From Eudorina sp. 2006-703-Eu-15 (taxonomy: Eukaryota; Chlorophyta; Chlorophyceae; Chlamydomonadales; Volvocaceae), in NCBI GenBank assembly GCA_003117195.1, contig BDSI01000037.1, forward strand, positions 257,501 to 321,500: 64,000 nt of DNA, written 5' to 3'. Position 1 is the first letter of the stretch. Each line of letters starts with the position of its first letter. Under the pieces are notes generated by a model that had not been told where the DNA came from, made no database searches, and saw only the letters and a list, made by a program, of their open reading frames with translations. Shown piece after piece: positions 37,361 to 49,053 of this stretch. The position numbers and the translations under genes are program-made.

Positions 37361-37750
37361 TGGCGACACTCAAAACAGGTAGGTAAGCTCATCCCGCCGG
37401 CTCCTTGCAGTCATACCCACCAAGGTAAGCGCATGCTGCGGTCCTCTCCGACTCCACCGCACTGAGACCCCCTCCCCCGGGTGAGCCGCCACTGCGGAAT
37501 TCCCCGCTCGCGAATCGCGCGCGACCCAGACCCAGACCGCGGAGCGGGGCGACCTCCCCCGTCCGCGCCTCGTGCATCGTTCTTCTTCACCCATCCGTCC
37601 CTGCTCCTCTCCTGCCTCCTCCTCCTCCTCCTCCTTTCCTCCCTGCTGGTCCGCCCGCCCGCCTTCTTGCGTCCGTCCGTCCGTCCGTCCGTCCGTCCTC
37701 GCGTAGCATCAATCATCGCCAAAGGCCAAACCTCTCTTGTCTTGTCACAC

Positions 37751-39142
37751 TCAGAGCCCCGCCAGGATGGGCCGGATGCGGTCTTTTTGGTCCTGGGTGA
37801 GGTTGGTCGGAAAAACCACATCGAACTTAACCCGAAGGTTGCCCTTCCTGCCCGCGTCCGGGCCCTTGCTGATGGGCATGCCCTCGCCCGGCACCACCCG
37901 CTCCGACCCGGGGGTCACGACGCGGTCCAGGGCGAGCGGCAGCCGCCGGCCGTCCAGCGTCGTGACGGCGGCGCCGCCGCCTGTGAGCGCCGTCACCAGC
38001 GGCAGCTTGACGGACGCGACCAGGTCGTTGCCGTCGCGGGTGAAGGTGGCGTGGGGCTGTTGCCGTACTATGAACACCAGATCGTCGGCGGGGCGCCCCG
38101 GGTGCTCGTCGCCCTTGCCGGGGAAGGTGATCTGCATCATCATTACGGACGAGTCGATGAAGGGTTAAAGGGGTAAGAAGGCACAACACAGGATCGATGA
38201 ATGCAGTTGTCAGAATTTGTCAGCAGTTGTCGGGAATTTGTCAGCAGGCGCGGCGAGTAAGTGGGCGCGCGGCAGCGAGACATTTCGCGTGAGGCCGCAT
38301 GCAATGCGAAGTTGCAAGCAAGGCAGGGCCTTGTCGCCTTGACTCTCCCACGTCCCGCGGGCCACGGGGCGGGCGCTGGGTCGGAACTGGCTGCGCACTC
38401 AGCCGCCGCAGAAGCAGCCCACACCCGCCCCCGTCCCCGCCCGGCGCGTCCCTCCTCCCTCGCCGCTATAGCTCCCACCCACCTTGGTGCCGTCCTTCCA
38501 GCCGGGCCGCACATCTATCTGCAGTTCCTCCTGAACCGGCACCATCTTGCCGGTGGCGCCGTCCACGATGTGGCGCGTGATGCGCAGCTTCTTGGTGACG
38601 CCCTTGTACAGATCCTCCAGGGAGACCTGAGGAGGAGGAGGACGACGACGACGACGCGAGGATGCGTTTACGTCAACGGAGCAGCAAGGCGACGGCGAAC
38701 GATCGAGGCGCGGCGAGCTAAACCCTAGGAAATAAACGGGGACCGCTGGGTGCTCCGTGGAGGCGCCCTTTCGCCTTCTTGCACGGTACGTCTTCGGCGC
38801 TGTCAAGGCGCACAACTATTTTTTCTTCTGCAGGCATTGGCATATACACACTGCGCGCGCTGTGCAGCAGCCCGTGCGCTGGCAACCTGGCATGCGTTTG
38901 CGTTGCCCGGAGCGCCCACCCTCGCTTCCGCCAGGCCCCGGCCCACCTTGAGCGGCACCTCCACCTTGGCGGGTTCCTGCGGCCGGGCGCGCATCCCGGG
39001 CATGCTGCCGGGTCGCCCGAACTGATCGGCGGCGTCCATCGTGTCGTCCATGCCGCCGCCGGGACCTCCGAACATGCTGAAGAGGCCCCCGGGCATGCCG
39101 CCCATGCCGCCGCCGAAGGCGCGCATGCGCGGGCCACCTCGC

Positions 39143-39181
<39 letters not shown>

Positions 39182-39183
39182 GG

Positions 39184-39214
<31 letters not shown>

Positions 39215-40418
39215 CCGCCGAAAAACGATTGGAAGAGCCTGCAGGTTCGCGAGACGCAGGCACACGGGTTAGCATACATGCACCTCCGTGCCGCGCAGGT
39301 GGGGCGCTGCCATACAGCAGACGGGCACTCAAAGCGGACATCGCTCGAACCATCCGGAGAGCACTTCAGGGAAGCCGCACCGCACCATGTCGCACCGCAC
39401 CGCACCGTGTCGCACCGCGCCGCACGACCGGGGTTGCCCCATTCATCCCAAGCGCATATGGCCGTCACCGCCCCATCCAGCACCGCCCCATCCAGCGCCG
39501 CACCGGCCCTCAGAAGCAGTGGAGTCAAAGGAGTGAAATCAGCCCCGTCACTTACTTTTCGGCCATGTCGGCATCGAAATGGTAGGCGCCGCCGCCGCCG
39601 GGGAAGCCGCCACCAGGGAAGCCCTCGGGGCCGCCGGGGCCGCCAGCGCCGCCGCCGGGCGCCCCTCCCTTGAGGCCCTCCTCGCCGAACTGGTCGTAGA
39701 TCGCCTTCTTGTTTGGATCGCTCAGGACGTCGTACGCCTCCGAAATCTCTTTGAATTTCTCAGTGGCGGCCTCGACGTTGTTTGGGTTCTTGTCGGGGTG
39801 CCTGGGGCAGGCGAAGGTCAAAGCACCCAGAAGCACCGGGCGCGGAGCATGTCGGGCAGAGGGTTCAGGGCCACAGGAACGAGGGTGCGCTCCTCCGAAC
39901 AAAGGGCTGACTGATGGGGACCAATGCCCATGTGGGTGATGTGTTGCTCATCGGCAGAAAGCTGACGTGCAGGAGCGCCCAAAGGTGCGTCCTTGCGCAC
40001 GAGTGCTCATGTCCGGAACCTTTCGGAGCCTTGCGGGTGACAGAGGCTGCTTCGTGACTTTCGCCCCAATAGACCGGCTGTTGCAGATCTCGGAATGCTT
40101 TGAGCATTAAATTGTTGATGTCACGGAATCCAACCCCTCTCTCTCCGTCGCACAATGGTGTGATTGGTCATGAACGCTCACCACTTCTGTGCCAGCTTGT
40201 AGTAAGCCTGTGCAACGCAGGGCGGCAAAGAGCAAACAGTTAATGGCAGCAGACGAATTCATGTTTGCAGTCATTACATGGTACCTTTGACTTGGCTGCA
40301 ACCTACATCTCGAAACGACCCCCGGGGCGCCGATGGTGTTGTGGACTCTCACCTTCTTCAATTGATTCTCATCAGCATCCTTGGAAACGCCAAGAATCTT
40401 GTAGTAGTCCTTGCCCAT
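37751..40418 (-). CDS. Type II (DNAJB-like) Hsp40 co-chaperone
   Basis: Exons 40418-40353, 40207-40182, 39801-39556, 39238-38947, 38626-38483 and 38131-37751 give about 384 aa. The J domain starts [20 protein letters not shown] and holds the HPD triad (residues 32-34), which stimulates Hsp70 ATPase. A Gly/Phe/Met linker with many GGM repeats follows. There are no CxxCxGxG zinc fingers, which makes it class II rather than DnaJ/DNAJA. Two C-terminal substrate-binding beta domains follow, ending [12 protein letters not shown] and [11 protein letters not shown]. It is probably cytosolic, lacking a transit peptide, TM segment or CAAX end. Exon 2 is only 26 nt and the following intron splits the Trp codon just before HPD. 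The closest families are DNAJB1/4/5; the ciliary relative DNAJB13/RSP16 is an alternative. The gene diverges from the WW-protein gene across 757 bp. Confidence 0.93.
38251..38350. repeat. Dispersed repeat D, copy 2
   Basis: Matches the element at 34134 over about 100 bp with small indels (GAGGCCGCATGCAATGCGAAG region). It sits in the intron between 38131 and 38483 of the Hsp40 gene, in the same orientation relative to the host gene as copy 1. Confidence 0.85.
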
Positions 40419-40494
40419 GATGATTTGGTCTTAAGACACGGTGTTAAGCTGGAAGACTGCACACCAAAGGCGATCTTGGTATAATAAAGTCGCT

Positions 40495-40501
40495 CTTTAT
40501 A
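40495..40501 (-). promoter_or_regulatory. TATA-like element of the Hsp40 gene
   Basis: Minus strand reads TATAAAG, about 77 nt upstream of the ATG at 40418. Spacing would place transcription start near 40465 with a short 5' UTR. Confidence 0.5.
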
Positions 40502-40709
40502 AGGATTTGAGAAAAAAGGCAATCAGTGGTATAGTGTTATGAGAAATTATGATCCTGGGGTCTGGGTAGGTCCCCGCTGGTAGGTCCAAATGAGTAAAAG
40601 CTTCCTGGTGTCGCTAACTGAAGCGTGGAATTGTTGAGAAAATAGATCATATACCAGGGTGCGGTTGTTAATGACAAGTTTAACGGCATAGCCCCATATT
40701 TATGTACCG

Positions 40710-40768
40710 TTCTGGACGGTTACGGCACTCGCGACGGTTCGCGACGGTTCGGGACAATTGTTCGAGAT
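40710..40768. promoter_or_regulatory. Candidate heat-shock-element-like cluster
   Basis: Three TTCnnGA half-matches (TTCTGGAC, TTCGGGAC, TTCGAGAT) lie within 59 bp, with a GAA-10-bp-GAA pair nearby at 40627. Heat-shock factor sites are arrays of alternating GAA/TTC. The matches are imperfect, so this is only a candidate for heat control of the Hsp40 gene. Confidence 0.25.
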
Positions 40769-41175
40769 ATTTGGCGACTCCGGGAACATCAGCTTTAACA
40801 TCACTTAGTACAGGAGATTGTTATACGCCGCCGGCGACAATGATACCTCAGCAAGCGCCGAAACGGAGTCGCTCGTCGTGAATTTCCGTACGGCAAACAA
40901 CTGAAGGTTTTCGAACAGCGGTAATCTTCGCAAGGCAAAAACCACGGAGCTGTAGCAAATATTTCAGGCGGATGTCTGCGTTTGGGTATAAGCTGCGTTG
41001 TACGATGAATTTGCGATGGCTTGATGCTTACCGAGCGTTGCCTGGGAGAACCGGAAAAGCTTAAGACGCTCTTGAATGAACTACATTGCCTCCCTGCACG
41101 TTCATGCTATAGGATGCCAAGGCGTTAGGCCCTGACTCAGGCTCCAAAATTTGGTCCGTAGCAGCTGTGAATCAA

Positions 41176-42311
41176 ATGGGCACCTTAATAACCCCAGAAT
41201 ATGTGCAAGAGTTAGCCTCGTACCTCGATGTTAAAGACAGCAGTGAGTGGGCGCTTCCTTACGCATTGGCGAGCGCCCCTTTACCAGAAGGATGGACGTG
41301 CGTAATTGCGGACAACGGAACCGCTTCATTTGTTAACGAAGCAAGGTCAGGGTAACGCTTCTGATGCACATCGTTGATGCCTTAGCATGTAACACATCTT
41401 TCATGACAACCACGCCGCTACTGATAAACACTCGCTACAGTGCGCAAAATACATGCTAGGTAGATATACAGGCACTGCCGCTGTCTTGCGGGCGAGTCCC
41501 CCACTCGTCCGTACAGCATCATCGCCTTCCCAGCTTGCCGGGCCGGGCCGTCGAATATATCCGCCAAGCTCTCCGTCCCTCTCCCTCTCTTACTCTCTCC
41601 CACACACGTGTGTACAGACGTCCCTCCCCACCCCGGTCCATCTGTCCCTCAGGCCCGACGCGCCCCAGCTCGAGCACCCGCTCCTAGACCGCGCCGCACA
41701 AGCCCTGGTGCGGCTGCGCGCCTCCCCCCCTGCCGGCGGCGCCTCCGCCTCCGCCTCCGCCCGCCACCTCCTCGGCCCCTTTGAGAACCTCGACTCGCCC
41801 GCCGTAGAGCTCTTCTACCTCGACATCACCACCGGCGAGCACGTCCCCGAGTTCGAGTGCCCCCCCGGCGCCCTGGTGCCGCCCCTCCCCGACGACATCC
41901 TCCGGATCCTCACCACCGGACCGGATCCTGGATCCAGACCCGAATCCGGACGCGGCGAATCTGGATCCAGATCTGAGTCGCGGCCCTACCCTGACCCACA
42001 GGCTCAACAGCCTCAGGAGGACGAGCCGCCGCAGCAGGGCTCCTCCCCGGCTTCCCCGGCGTCCCCAACCCTGGAGCAGATCTACCGCGATGACCCCGGG
42101 GCTGCCGGTGGCACGGTCACACCCTCTGGGGTCGGCGGCAACCCGGACCCGGACACCACCACCACTGGTGGCGAGGCCGCCGCCACCAGCAGCCCCAGCG
42201 CAGGTTCAAGCTCCGACTCGGGCGCAGCCTCAGCCAAGGGGTCTCGGCCCGGGTCGGCGGCGGGCCGCTCGTCGCGGCCGCCGTCGGCGGCGCCGTCGGC
42301 ACGCCCCGGCA

Positions 42312-42351
<40 letters not shown>

Positions 42352-44666
42352 GGCTCCGCGGGCGGCTCCCGCGAACCCCCGGGAGTCCCCCGCTGCCGCC
42401 CCGGCCGCTCGTACCAGCAGCGCCAGCTTGAGCAGAGACCCGAGCCGAGACGGCCGCCGGGCAAGCCAAGCGAGCACCAGCACCATTGGCGTGGAACCGT
42501 CCCGTGGGTCGGTCGCTGGCTCGGACACCGCCGGCGCCGCCGCCGCCGCGGCGGCGGCGGCGACCGCGGGGCGCAGCTCCCGGCCCGCGTCCGCGGCGGC
42601 GGCAGCGTCGCCGGTGCCGGCGGCGCCGGCAGCGGCCGTGTCCGCCTCCGCCGGCGCCGCCGGGATTCGGAGCAGCAGCTCGGCGGCTCTGGCGCCGGAT
42701 GAGTACGAGTACGAGGAGGATGCCCGGGCGGGGTACCGACGAGACGATTTCACGACGGCGGGGTACGCGGGCAGCCTTAGCGACAGGGGCAGTGTGCTGG
42801 GGACGAGTAAGGCCGGGAGCACCGAGTCAACGGACAGCGTCATCGCCGCCACCGGCGGCGCCGCTACTGCTGCTGCCAGTGGTGGCGGCGGCGGCGGCGG
42901 CGGCGGGGCGCCGGCGGCGCCGCCGCTGAGCAGGTCCGGCAGCGCCAGCAGCAGCGGCGCCAGGTCGGGAGTGAGCGGGGGAACTGCCCGCAGCGGCAGT
43001 GCCCGACTGAGTGGTAGCGCCAGTCTGAGCGGCACCGCGAGTGGCGGCGGCGGCGGCGGCGGCGGGAGCCGCGGCGGCGGCGGCGGCGGCAGTATTGGCG
43101 GCAGCAGCTCGAATGGACGCAGCAGCGGTGGCACGGGCGGGATGGGGACGCGGCCGGCGGTGCCGCCGCCGCCGGGGCGCCTCACCTTCTACGGCTGGTG
43201 GTGAGCTCTCAGGGTCCCGGCTCCCCGGGGTCTCCCGACCCGTGGGTCTTTTGGGTTTCGGAGCTACTACCCGGGGCCTCCACGCCTCCGTGGTTGTGAT
43301 GGCCCCTTCGATTACACGTTCTTTTGGTTCTGAGTTCGGTGCTTGGTTCCGGAACCATGGCTTTCTTCCACCTCGTCACCGTGCCTGAAGCGCTCTTGGT
43401 GAAACCACGCCAACCGCCTAACGTATCCGGCACACAACAGCAGCCGCGCAGTACGAACGTGGCCCTATACATCGCCGCCTCACCCCGCCGCGCTGCCACC
43501 CCTCCCCCTGCCCCGCAGGTTCGAGGACGTCGAGTCCCCTGACCTGACCTTCCGCATCTCCGCCAAGCCCACCGCCGGCGGCGGCCTCGCGCCGCGGCAC
43601 TGCGCGCTCGTGTACGACTTCGCCGCCGGCACCTTCGCCCTCACCCTGCGCGACCCCGTCACGCCGCCCGCGCCCGGCCAGCCCCACGCCCGCGTCCCCG
43701 AGCTGACGGTCCCCGACCTGGCAGGCGACCAGGTGGCAATGATGGACACGGGCCGGCCGGCGGGCGTGTGGGACCTGCACCTTGGCGCCCGGCTGCGGGT
43801 GCTGGGCAAGCCGGTGGTGCTCAAGAACTCGGACCTGGCGTCGGCGCAGTGGCACGCCGGGTACTTCCGGCAGCTGTGCGGGCTGAGGGACGCGCTGACG
43901 CAGGTAGGGGAGGGCGTAGGAGGGGATAGGAGGGTAGAGGAGGGGATAGGAGGGTAGAGGAGGGGATAGGAGGGGATAGGAGGGTAGAGGAGGGTAGAGG
44001 AGGGGATAGGAGGGGATAGGAGGGGATAGGAGGGGATAGGAGGGGATAGGAGGGGATAGGAGGGGATAGGAGGGTAGAGGAGGGGATAGGAGGGGATAGG
44101 AGGGAATAGGAGGGGATAGGAGGGTAGAGCAGGGGATAGGAGGGGATAGGAGGGGATAGGAGGGTAGAGGAGGGGATAGGAGGGGATAGGAGGGGAAAGG
44201 AGGGTAGAGGAGGGGATAGGAGGGGATAGGAGGGGATAGGAGGGGATAGGAGGGGATAGGAGGGTAGAGGAGGGGATAGGAGGGGATAGGAGGGGATAGG
44301 AGGGTAGAGGAGGGTAGAGGAGGGGAGCGGGGCGGGCGGCGGGGGGAGGTGCTGGGGGTTCCGGCGGAGGTGGAGGGGTGTGTGGAGGTGGAGGGGTGTG
44401 CGTAGGCAGAGAGGGGGGGGTAAAGAGGGTAACGCGGAAGGAGAGGGTAGAGGATGAGCAGTAAGGGGCTTCTCGAGCGGAAAGTTGAGATCACGACGTC
44501 TCCTAACCCCTCCCACTCCCCCTCGCCCCCGGGTGTCGCCGGTCCCACGCCCCGCCCGGGAGTGCTGCCGACCCGCCATTCATCCCTCCTCCCCCGACCC
44601 TTCCCCCACAACACCGCTCCCCGCCTAACAAGTCCATGGGATATGCCGTACTGCCACTCGTGCGGT

Positions 44667-44705
<39 letters not shown>

Positions 44706-45450
44706 CACCCCGACCCCGACCCCGACCCCGACCCCGGCCCCTCAGGAGGTCCAGAAGTACAAGCCGCGAGTGCTGCGCCCCGGACTGGTGTGTGATAAGG
44801 GCGATGTACGGCTCCAGGGGGGGCAGCAGCTGCGTCACGTGGCCCTGCAAGTACGGGAGCTGATCGAGGACCTGAGGCAGTACAGACCCGCCAAAGGTGG
44901 GTGGGTGAGGGCGGGGGAAGGGGGCGGGGACGCCACGGCCGGCCGTAGGGAACCCAGCAGGATGAGAGGGGGCGCGGCCGATCTGTTTGGAAAGAGACCC
45001 GCCCGACCCAAACCGGCCGATGTGTGTCGTGTAACGCCCGCAGGGGGAACCCGCGAGAGCGCGCGTGTGTGTATGCGGGCGTGTGGGCGTGTATCGAACG
45101 ACGAAACCCGCCGTGTGTGTTAGCAAGGAGAAAAGCTGTGTGCGTGTGTGTGTGTGTGTGCGTGTGTGTGAGTGTGCGTGTGCGTGTGTGTGCGAGGACT
45201 GAGTGTGCGTGTGTGTGTGTGCGTTTCTGCGTTTGTGTCCCCGGGGGCGCAAGGGGCAGCCCGGCGGGGCCGTGTTGTGCGGGGTCACCCAGGTGCAAGC
45301 TGTGCTCGGCAATCGAACGCCCCCGGGCCCCAATGCCGCTCAGCACGCGCCTCCAAAGACACGACACGTCCCGCCGCTTCAACCCCCCTCCCCTCCCCTC
45401 CCCGCGCTGCAGCCGAGAGCTTTCTGGCGGCGCTACCCATCCAGTTCTGA
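41176..45450 (+). CDS. WW-domain protein with CEP164-like N-terminus
   Basis: Exons 41176-41345, 41653-43200, 43519-43903, 44746-44896 and 45413-45450 give about 763 aa in closed phase. Residues 6-70 follow the CEP164 layout: a helical lead-in (TPEYVQELASYLDV...) then a WW motif with LPEGW (Trp40), Asn54 and HP (65-66). The second WW tryptophan is replaced (QLEHP). Residues 150-550 are a low-complexity Ser/Ala/Gly region with poly-Ala and poly-Gly. The C-terminal 190 residues are well ordered (FYGWWFEDVESPDL ... WDLHLGARLRVLGKP). They vaguely recall a DM10 domain of axonemal proteins, but I cannot prove it. CEP164 acts at centriole distal appendages in cilium formation; a similar site is inferred. 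The first donor could instead be at 41352. Confidence 0.72.
43911..44330. repeat. 10-bp minisatellite (AGGGGATAGG) in WW-gene intron 3
   Basis: About 42 tandem units alternate between AGGGGATAGG and AGGGTAGAGG. The strand asymmetry (almost pure purine) could favour triplex or slipped structures. The long minus-strand frame across it (Pro-Ser-Tyr-Pro-Leu repeats) is an artefact. Confidence 0.95.
44667..44741. repeat. CCCGAC hexanucleotide array before the WW-gene exon 4 acceptor
   Basis: Units of CCCGAC run to within 5 bp of the CAG acceptor at 44743-44745, so the repeat doubles as the pyrimidine-rich tract. Confidence 0.9.
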
Positions 45451-47023
45451 GGGGGGAGGGGGAATGCGCTGAAGGTCGTCCGGGGTGAACCGATGGTGCG
45501 ATGGGCTGGGGAGCACGGGCGCACGGTGGCCCCTCTTGGCGGCTCTTTCACGTCACTGCAGCCCGGGTGCGGGTGCGGGCCGGGTGGGGCAACCGGGGTC
45601 CTACCCGCGGGGCAGGGCTGGGCAGGGCAGGGCGGGTCGGATCGAGTGGGAGAGGGGAGGGGAGGGCGGGTGGGTTGTGCTGCAGACGAATGTGTGTGTG
45701 TGTGTGGTCTTTGAGGGCAGTGTCACTGCGTGTGGTGTCTGGTGTGGGGAGGGAGGAGAGGAGGGGGAGGTGAGAAAGCGATGCGCGCCGGGTCGGAGGC
45801 CCCGGGCAGCACCAGCCGCTGGTTTTGAGGCCTGTGGTGGCAATGTCAGGTCGCTGCCACTCTTGCTGCTGGTGGTGCTGGTGGTACTGGAAGGGGGTGG
45901 GCCATGCAGGTCGCTAGGTGGTTGTCAGGCGTGCTAGTGCGGGCGTCCATCCGCCGACCTGCGGTGGGACGTAGGCGGACACCCGCCTTATGCCGCGGCA
46001 CCGCCTCATGCCCCGGCTGCCGAGAGGAGGAGGGGAGGAGGAGGGGGGAGGAGGGGGAGGAGGAGGAGGGGGAGAAAAGCTGGATATCCATGAAGTGCAT
46101 TCACCACGCATTGTACTGTCATGTACTGCAAGGTACGGAACTGTACGGCAACTGGTCCGTCCGTCCAGCTGACGGGGGCCAGTATGCTACCGTATCTATC
46201 GCGTTGGGACCTGATCCGCTGAACGTGGTTTGGTTTGCTTGTTTCGTTGTTTGGTGAGGAGAGGGTTAGAGGAGCCGCTGCACGATATTGACCAAAAACA
46301 CGCACTGACCCACGGGACAGTGCCACGGAAGGCACCCCTGCAAAAAATAGAGCGCGACACAATACGGAGGCAAGGCTGCCGGCCTGGCGGGTGCAGATCC
46401 CGCTTTGGTTTGCAAACTCGAGTTCATCCGCCCGCGCAGACTGCTGTACTGTACCGCACTGTACTGCACCGCTCCTCTGCACTCGCCGCACCTCCTCTCC
46501 CACTCGCGCCCCCTGGGTTGCGGCACTTCCCCGGGCCTCGCCATCAGGGGTCCCGTCACCGGCTTTCCCTCCCCCCGCGCAGCGCAGCGCAGCGCAGCGC
46601 AGCGCAGTTCAGTTCAGTCCTCCCAACCTGACAAGACAAGACAGCGCTTCAGTCCCCCCTCCAGAGAGCGCCCGCCGGCCTCCAACCCGCCGTGGCAGCC
46701 CCCTGCCGCTGGTAGTCGCCGGCCCATCGGCCGCCCGGGGCCGCGCGTCCAATCCATCATCACCACATCACCGCCGGCTGCATGCAGCTGCGACCCCGTC
46801 GGGCGGTCACAACAGAAAACGGCCGCCCTGTCGGGCAGTGCAGCGAACCGCACCGCGAGCCACTGCCCTCCGCTGTCTGTCCCTCTCGTGTCAGGTCGCG
46901 GCCTCCTCATATCAACATCCTCCGGTGTCCACAGCCTTCGCCACATACACATCATAATGATCATAGCCACCTCGCACCATGCCCCGGCCACCCCGCACCA
47001 CCCCGGCCCCGGTGCGGCCGCGG
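45451..47023. other. Intergenic region between WW-protein gene and small membrane gene
   Basis: Contains TG/GT runs, GA-rich blocks (46021-46078) and a GCGCA/GTTCA run near 46580-46617. No gene was found. It should hold the two facing 3' UTRs, but I could not find a clear TGTAA for either gene. Confidence 0.5.
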
Positions 47024-48340
47024 TCAGGGGCTCCACTGCGTGCCCGACATGCTGTGTGGCTTGGTCAGCAGGCGCAGGAAGCGGTACGGCGTCACCACGA
47101 TCTCGTACGGCAAGGTCAGGAGGGTCGACGAAGCGGCGCGGAGGAAGCGGTAGCCTGCCAAGCAATGATGAGGAGGGAGGGAGGGCAGGCGAAGGGAGCG
47201 GGTTTCTGGGCGGCTGGGGGCCCCGATGGGCGGCTAGGGGGCCGTTCGGCGTCCACATACGAACGAGAAAATCTCCCCTCCCCTGGGCAGTTTGGCACCT
47301 ACCCCAGGACGCCCGCGACGAGTACCCAGCGCTGTACCGTATGTGTGCTGGTGGGCCAGATCGGATCCGGCGGTTTGTGTGGAAGTGAAAGCAGCCCAGG
47401 ATCAGGTGGTGGTGGTGTTTTTGGTGGTGGTGGTGAGGGGGGTTTTGGGCCCCGCAGGCGTTGGGGGCATGCTTCAGAGGCATCTAGCATCCAGCATCCC
47501 TCCCTCCCCTCCCCTCCGATGGACTCGCCGCACACTCCCCCCATGCCGCATCCACCACCCACCGTCCACCATCCATCACCCAACCATCCATCACCCACCA
47601 ACCCATCACCCAGCCCACATCAACCACAGCCGCGCGCTTCCACTACCCTCCCGTGAGTGAGTGACGCACCCGTCTTGGCCGCCACCCACATCAGCATGAA
47701 GGGCACCAGCGCCACCGTCAGTACCGCCGAGACGGTCCCTGCGGGCAGCGAGGGCGGCCGGCCGGCGCGCGGATTTCGAAACACACCCGGGGGTTTTGCT
47801 TAGGATGGGACAAACGACATGTGTGAAGGGAGAGGGGGCGAAGCCGTCTTCGTCAATGCTAACATCGGCGGTTATCGGTTTGTCGCCCATTTGCGATTTC
47901 GCTGTCTTTATTGACAAAGGGAGGGGGCGAAGCATCGGACGGCCCTCCAAACCGTAAGAAGAGGCAAGGGCGGGAGGAAGGGGATAGAAACGGGGCATGG
48001 TGGGGGTGGAAGAGGCTAACGGAGTATTTGACGCAAGAGGTAAGGGGGTACACATGGCGCCGCAGATGGGTTGACATCAGGTGAGCACCCCCGCAGAGCT
48101 GGTGTGTTTAGAAAAGAAACCCGCCCGCCCGAACTCAGGTGCAGATATACTTGTGGCTGGTGTGCCTGTGCCTGTGGTCATCCTCCTGCCCGCTGACGCC
48201 CCGGCCTCAGCGCCTCACGCACCGCTGCCCACGTAGCGGACCACCAGCGCGGGGAGCAGCAGCGGCGACAGCACCAGCAGCGTGCCCACCCGCAGCACAC
48301 CTAGCCACCACTCGACCAGCAGGTGCAGCACCCCGGCCAT
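47024..48340 (-). CDS. Small hydrophobic membrane protein (105 aa)
   Basis: Exons 48340-48223, 47738-47670 and 47154-47024 join in phase. The protein has three hydrophobic blocks: residues 13-37 (around GTLLVLSPLLLPALVV), 41-60 (TVSAVLTVALVPFMLMWV) and 70-93 (STLLTLPYEIVVTPYRF). They are separated by short basic links, and a polar tail ends SMSGTQWSP. Pro residues sit inside the hydrophobic blocks, as in hairpin-type membrane proteins. No family is recognised. It diverges from a similar small gene at 49054 with 713 bp between start codons; both contain an LVPFxLM motif and end with LR-rich amphipathic pieces, so they may be distant paralogs. An upstream start in the first exon is possible. 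Confidence 0.62.
47836..47920 (+). repeat. Dispersed repeat E (protein-coding relic), copy 1
   Basis: In an intron of the small membrane gene. One frame reads AVFVNANIGGYRFVAHLRFR then CLY and a stop. The inverted copy at 60411 reads [20 protein letters not shown] then CLYSHK. The substitution pattern suggests a coding ancestor. Confidence 0.65.
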
Positions 48341-49053
48341 GCTGCGTCGCCCCTTGAGCGGCCACACCCGGCTCAAGGTTTGGCTTTGGACCTGGGTTTG
48401 GCTTTGCTGGAGGATAGGATGGGATGGAGCAGAGTGCAGAGGTGACTCAGGGTCTCGGTTGGAGGTAGGGTGGAGGGGCGGGGATAGTTGACCGGCTGCC
48501 GACGAGCGCAGGGTGGGGGGCAGCTGCGCAGGGGGAGGCGGGCGTGGGCTGGCTGGGATGGGCCGTGTCGCCCTTCAGAGGGCTGGGCTGCCGCGTCGCG
48601 ACTGGATTTGCAGTGTTCTAGGAGAGGCGTCCGCTGCGGCGCGTGTGTTGAGGACTGCTTTGGTCCCTAGGTAAAATCCGCTTCGATAGTTCGGAAACTG
48701 CTGGTGGGTGCGAGTACATCGGGCGAGTTGTGTGGCGTACGGCGGACCCATGCGCTTACACGAGGTCTTTAGGTTGTGCGCTGAGGGCAGTCCGGGGGCT
48801 CCCCCTCCTGCGGGCTCGACGCAACGCCTCGGGATGGCGACTTTGGATCTCGTCCCTTCTCGGTCGTAGCGGTGGTCGGCGATGGCCGTGAAAAACGCGC
48901 CCCGGACCCACCGGTCCCACCACACCTCATCGAGGCGTCGCACTCCTGCTCTTTGTTTTGTTTTGTTTTGGTGTGTCTGTGTGTGTTCGGCAGCGGGACG
49001 ACGGGACGCCGCGCAGCGCACACGCCTTGGAGGCTCTCGCCTGAACTCGAACC
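48341..49053. promoter_or_regulatory. Shared divergent promoter region of the two small membrane genes
   Basis: 713 bp separate the two start codons. I see no clear TATA box. The region is GC-rich on the left, with a TGTTTTGTTTTG-type stretch near 48955-48970. Confidence 0.35.

Noticed and set aside
42082..43185. 367-codon minus-strand Pro/Ala-rich frame
   Set aside because: Antisense shadow of WW gene exon 2, whose plus frame continues in phase to an ordered C-terminal domain.
43418..45382. 654-codon minus-strand frame rich in Pro-Ser-Tyr-Pro-Leu
   Set aside because: Antisense shadow of the WW gene exons 3-4 and the intron 3 minisatellite.
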